Shown one piece after another: positions 14,936 through 16,208 of a stretch of 16,208 bases of DNA. The stretch is from HGM04593 sp045644465 (GTDB taxonomy: Bacteria; Bacteroidota; Bacteroidia; Bacteroidales; Bacteroidaceae). Within the stretch, counting starts at the first letter, position 1. The number at the start of each line of letters is the position of its first letter. Location of the stretch: positions 1 through 16,208 of the forward strand of contig JAZRGV010000057.1 in NCBI GenBank assembly GCA_045644465.1, in the 5' to 3' direction. Position numbers and translations under genes: made by a program. The notes under the pieces are model-generated. The model saw only the letters and a program-made list of their open reading frames with translations, had not been told where the DNA came from and made no database searches.

Positions 14936-15661
14936 ATGAAGATAACGATAATACAGCAGGATATTGCTTGGAAAGACGTTGCAACAAACGTTGAGCGTCT
15001 TAAAAAACTTGTGGCAAATGCTGAGCGTGCCGACCTGTATCTCTTTCCGGAGATGTGCTCAACAGGTTTCTGTATGCAACCACAGGGTGTTGCCGAGGAG
15101 GTTGGCGGTGTAACGGTTCAGCTGATGAAACGTCTTGCCATTGAGTATGATGCTGCGATGGTGGTGCCTGTGATGACACATGAGAATGGCAAATACTACA
15201 ACCGTATGTATTTCATAACTCCCGATGGTGTGATGGGACAATATGATAAACATAATCTCTTTGAATACAGCGGTGAAGATAAAGTTTTTGAGCCGGGTGA
15301 AGGCAAAGTGGTGTGGGAGTGGCGCGGAGTGCGCTTCCGTCCTGCTATATGCTACGATCTGCGTTTCCCAGTATTTCTTTACAATAAAAAAGAGTATGAT
15401 GTCTTGTTGATATCGGCAAATTTCCCCGATAGTCGTCTGTTGGCATGGGATACCTTAGTCCGCGCGCGTGCAATAGAAAATGCCTGTTATGTTGCTGCAA
15501 GCAACAGGGTGGGAGCCGATGACTATGGTACATATAAAGGGCATAGCGTGATACTGAATCCGTATGGTATGACAATGGCAAAATGCCGTTCGCGTCGTCA
15601 GGGTAGTGCTACAGCTGAATTGGATATGGAAATGATATGTAAATTGCGTATGATACGATAA
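14936..15661 (+). CDS. Nitrilase-superfamily amidase, omega-amidase (YafV/Nit2) type
   Basis: This cytoplasmic carbon-nitrogen hydrolase of 241 residues has the complete Glu-Lys-Cys triad: Glu39 in LFPEMCSTGF, Lys105 in QYDKHNLF and Cys139 in PAICYDLRFPVF. The context around the Lys (YDKHNLF) and Cys (CYDLRFPV) is that of the YafV/Nit2-like group. These hydrolyse alpha-keto acid amides such as alpha-ketoglutaramate and serve in methionine salvage/transamination repair, but that substrate is inferred from the subgroup. The ATG at 14936 gives the usual start MKITIIQQDIAW. The end (MEMICKLRMIR) seems about ten residues short of relatives, which usually close with a FREKFPxxxDAD-like tail. The catalytic core is unaffected. 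An insertion sequence begins 18 bases after the stop. Confidence 0.9.
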   Translation: MKITIIQQDIAWKDVATNVERLKKLVANAERADLYLFPEMCSTGFCMQPQGVAEEVGGVTVQLMKRLAIEYDAAMVVPVMTHENGKYYNRMYFITPDGVMGQYDKHNLFEYSGEDKVFEPGEGKVVWEWRGVRFRPAICYDLRFPVFLYNKKEYDVLLISANFPDSRLLAWDTLVRARAIENACYVAASNRVGADDYGTYKGHSVILNPYGMTMAKCRSRRQGSATAELDMEMICKLRMIR

Positions 15662-15680
15662 AAAAACGGTGACCAAATGT

Positions 15681-15726
15681 GAAGTGAACCCCAAAAGTTA
15701 GACAAAAAACTTTTGGGGTTCATTTC
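15681..15726. repeat. 19-bp inverted repeat in IS left end, abutting the orfA start codon
   Basis: GAAGTGAACCCCAAAAGTT (15681-15699) and AACTTTTGGGGTTCATTTC (15708-15726) pair over 19 positions with a single G/T-type mismatch around the loop AGACAAAA. The ATG of orfA begins at the next base. In RNA entering from the flanking gene this stem would occupy the translation start region. RNA started inside the element would lack the left arm. Confidence 0.8.
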
Positions 15727-16208
15727 ATGAGTAAGAAACACGATCGTTCAGCATTGCTAAAATACATGCATATGCTTAAAGATGGTTATTCCATCAATTA
15801 CATTCACAGCAAGTATGGTATAGATAATTCCCAATTAGAAAAATTGTGGTTATTGTATCAAAAAGAAGGAGCAAAAGTATTGCATCGCCAACCAAATGTT
15901 CGTGCCAACGGAGAGTTCAGGCATAAAGTTGTATTGGATATTGAAAACAATGGTATATCTTTGGTGCAGGCCTCGATAAAATATGGAGTAAGTGCCAGCC
16001 GTCTGGTTGTATGGTTGAGGACATACAGGACTGGTGGCATTGAAGCTCTGTCAACAACCAAGAAACGAGGCCGACCACCAGGTATGGGAAGACCAAAGAA
16101 AGTACAAAAGCCGGAAACTGAACTTGAACGCCTCCGTAGGGAGAATCAAGAACTAAAGACGGAGAACGCGCTGCTAAAAAAAGTCAAAGCCTTAGTCGAG
16201 GAGAGAGA
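15727..16208 (+). CDS. IS3-family transposase OrfA, helix-turn-helix and leucine-zipper part (3' end beyond window)
   Basis: From the ATG at 15727, 160 codons are open to the edge. The product should bind the IS ends and act with OrfB, the DDE catalytic subunit, which is not in the window. Two helix-turn-helix-like segments are seen: LLKYMHMLKDGYSINYIHSK and HKVVLDIENNGISLVQASIK, the latter followed by YGVSASRLVVWLRTY. A basic linker follows (KKRGRPPGMGRPKK). Then comes a heptad-patterned coiled coil (LERLRRENQELKTENALLKK) and KALVEER, which is the typical order in IS150-type OrfA. A run of seven A at 16176-16182 could permit a -1 frameshift, but the sequence after it continues like OrfA in frame. 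Low divergence from active elements cannot be judged here. Confidence 0.88.
   Translation, partial: MSKKHDRSALLKYMHMLKDGYSINYIHSKYGIDNSQLEKLWLLYQKEGAKVLHRQPNVRANGEFRHKVVLDIENNGISLVQASIKYGVSASRLVVWLRTYRTGGIEALSTTKKRGRPPGMGRPKKVQKPETELERLRRENQELKTENALLKKVKALVEER

Larger units (their letters stand above)
15680..16208 (+). mobile_element. Left end of an IS3-family (IS150-like) insertion sequence, cut by window edge
   Basis: The end TGAAGTGAACCCCAAAAGTT at 15680 has the TGnAnTGnACCC shape of IS150-group ends. It is followed by a transposase orfA whose start is at 15727. The exact first base could be 15678 (TGTGAAG) or 15680. The right end, orfB and any target-site duplication lie outside the window. 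Confidence 0.8.

Noticed and set aside
16176..16182. Programmed -1 frameshift site (seven A) in orfA
   Set aside because: The zero frame continues with KALVEER, typical of OrfA, and the end of orfA is outside the window, so a functional site cannot be supported.

Overview
The window looks like chromosomal DNA from a gut-type Bacteroidales (Bacteroidota), most like Prevotellaceae/Bacteroidaceae. The evidence is: A/T-rich gene leaders without Shine-Dalgarno sequences; promoters of the Bacteroides type (TTTG, 19-base spacer, TAnnTTTG; the best is at 5843-5873); secreted multi-modular glycosidases; a short C-terminal tail ending GVYVINGRKVLVK, as on many secreted Prevotella/Bacteroides proteins; and an IS3-family element. 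The genus cannot be fixed from sequence reading alone.

Left part (1-7174), carbohydrate use. A large secreted GH20 beta-N-acetylhexosaminidase runs leftward off the window edge (832 codons present). It is divergent from a two-gene operon: a DUF5715 lipoprotein with an M15-peptidase-like metal motif, and a GH35 beta-galactosidase lipoprotein carrying a CBM32/F5-8C domain. Next, behind its own well-formed promoter, comes a secreted non-catalytic protein with F5/8C, repeat-like and beta-trefoil-like modules. Together these fit the trimming of terminal Gal and GlcNAc/GalNAc from host or dietary glycans. There is no SusC/SusD pair, so this is not a canonical polysaccharide utilization locus within the window.

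Middle part (7189-9382). A bidirectional terminator separates the lectin-like gene from a leftward carboxyltransferase of the oxaloacetate decarboxylase alpha/pyruvate carboxylase B type. It keeps the metal and lysine residues but has no AMKM biotin-attachment motif in its C-terminal biotinyl-like domain.

Right part (9383-14864), three related AMP-forming acyl-CoA synthetase (FadD/LACS-like) genes in a row. Copies 1 and 2 are 21 bases apart and are probably co-transcribed. A UUCG-loop terminator and a palindrome-rich repeat region (about 12908-13150) separate them from copy 3, which has an altered ATP-binding P-loop. After another terminator lies a nitrilase-superfamily amidase (omega-amidase/YafV type).

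Right edge (15680-16208). The left end and orfA of an IS3-family (IS150-like) insertion sequence begin 18 bases after the amidase stop. A strong hairpin covers the region just before the orfA start. The element is cut by the window edge.

No tRNA, rRNA, CRISPR array or phage gene was seen. The least explained structures are the repeat/palindrome cluster between ligase copies 2 and 3, the missing biotin motif, the palindrome inside the promoter at 5867-5900, and the tripled ligase array with one divergent member.
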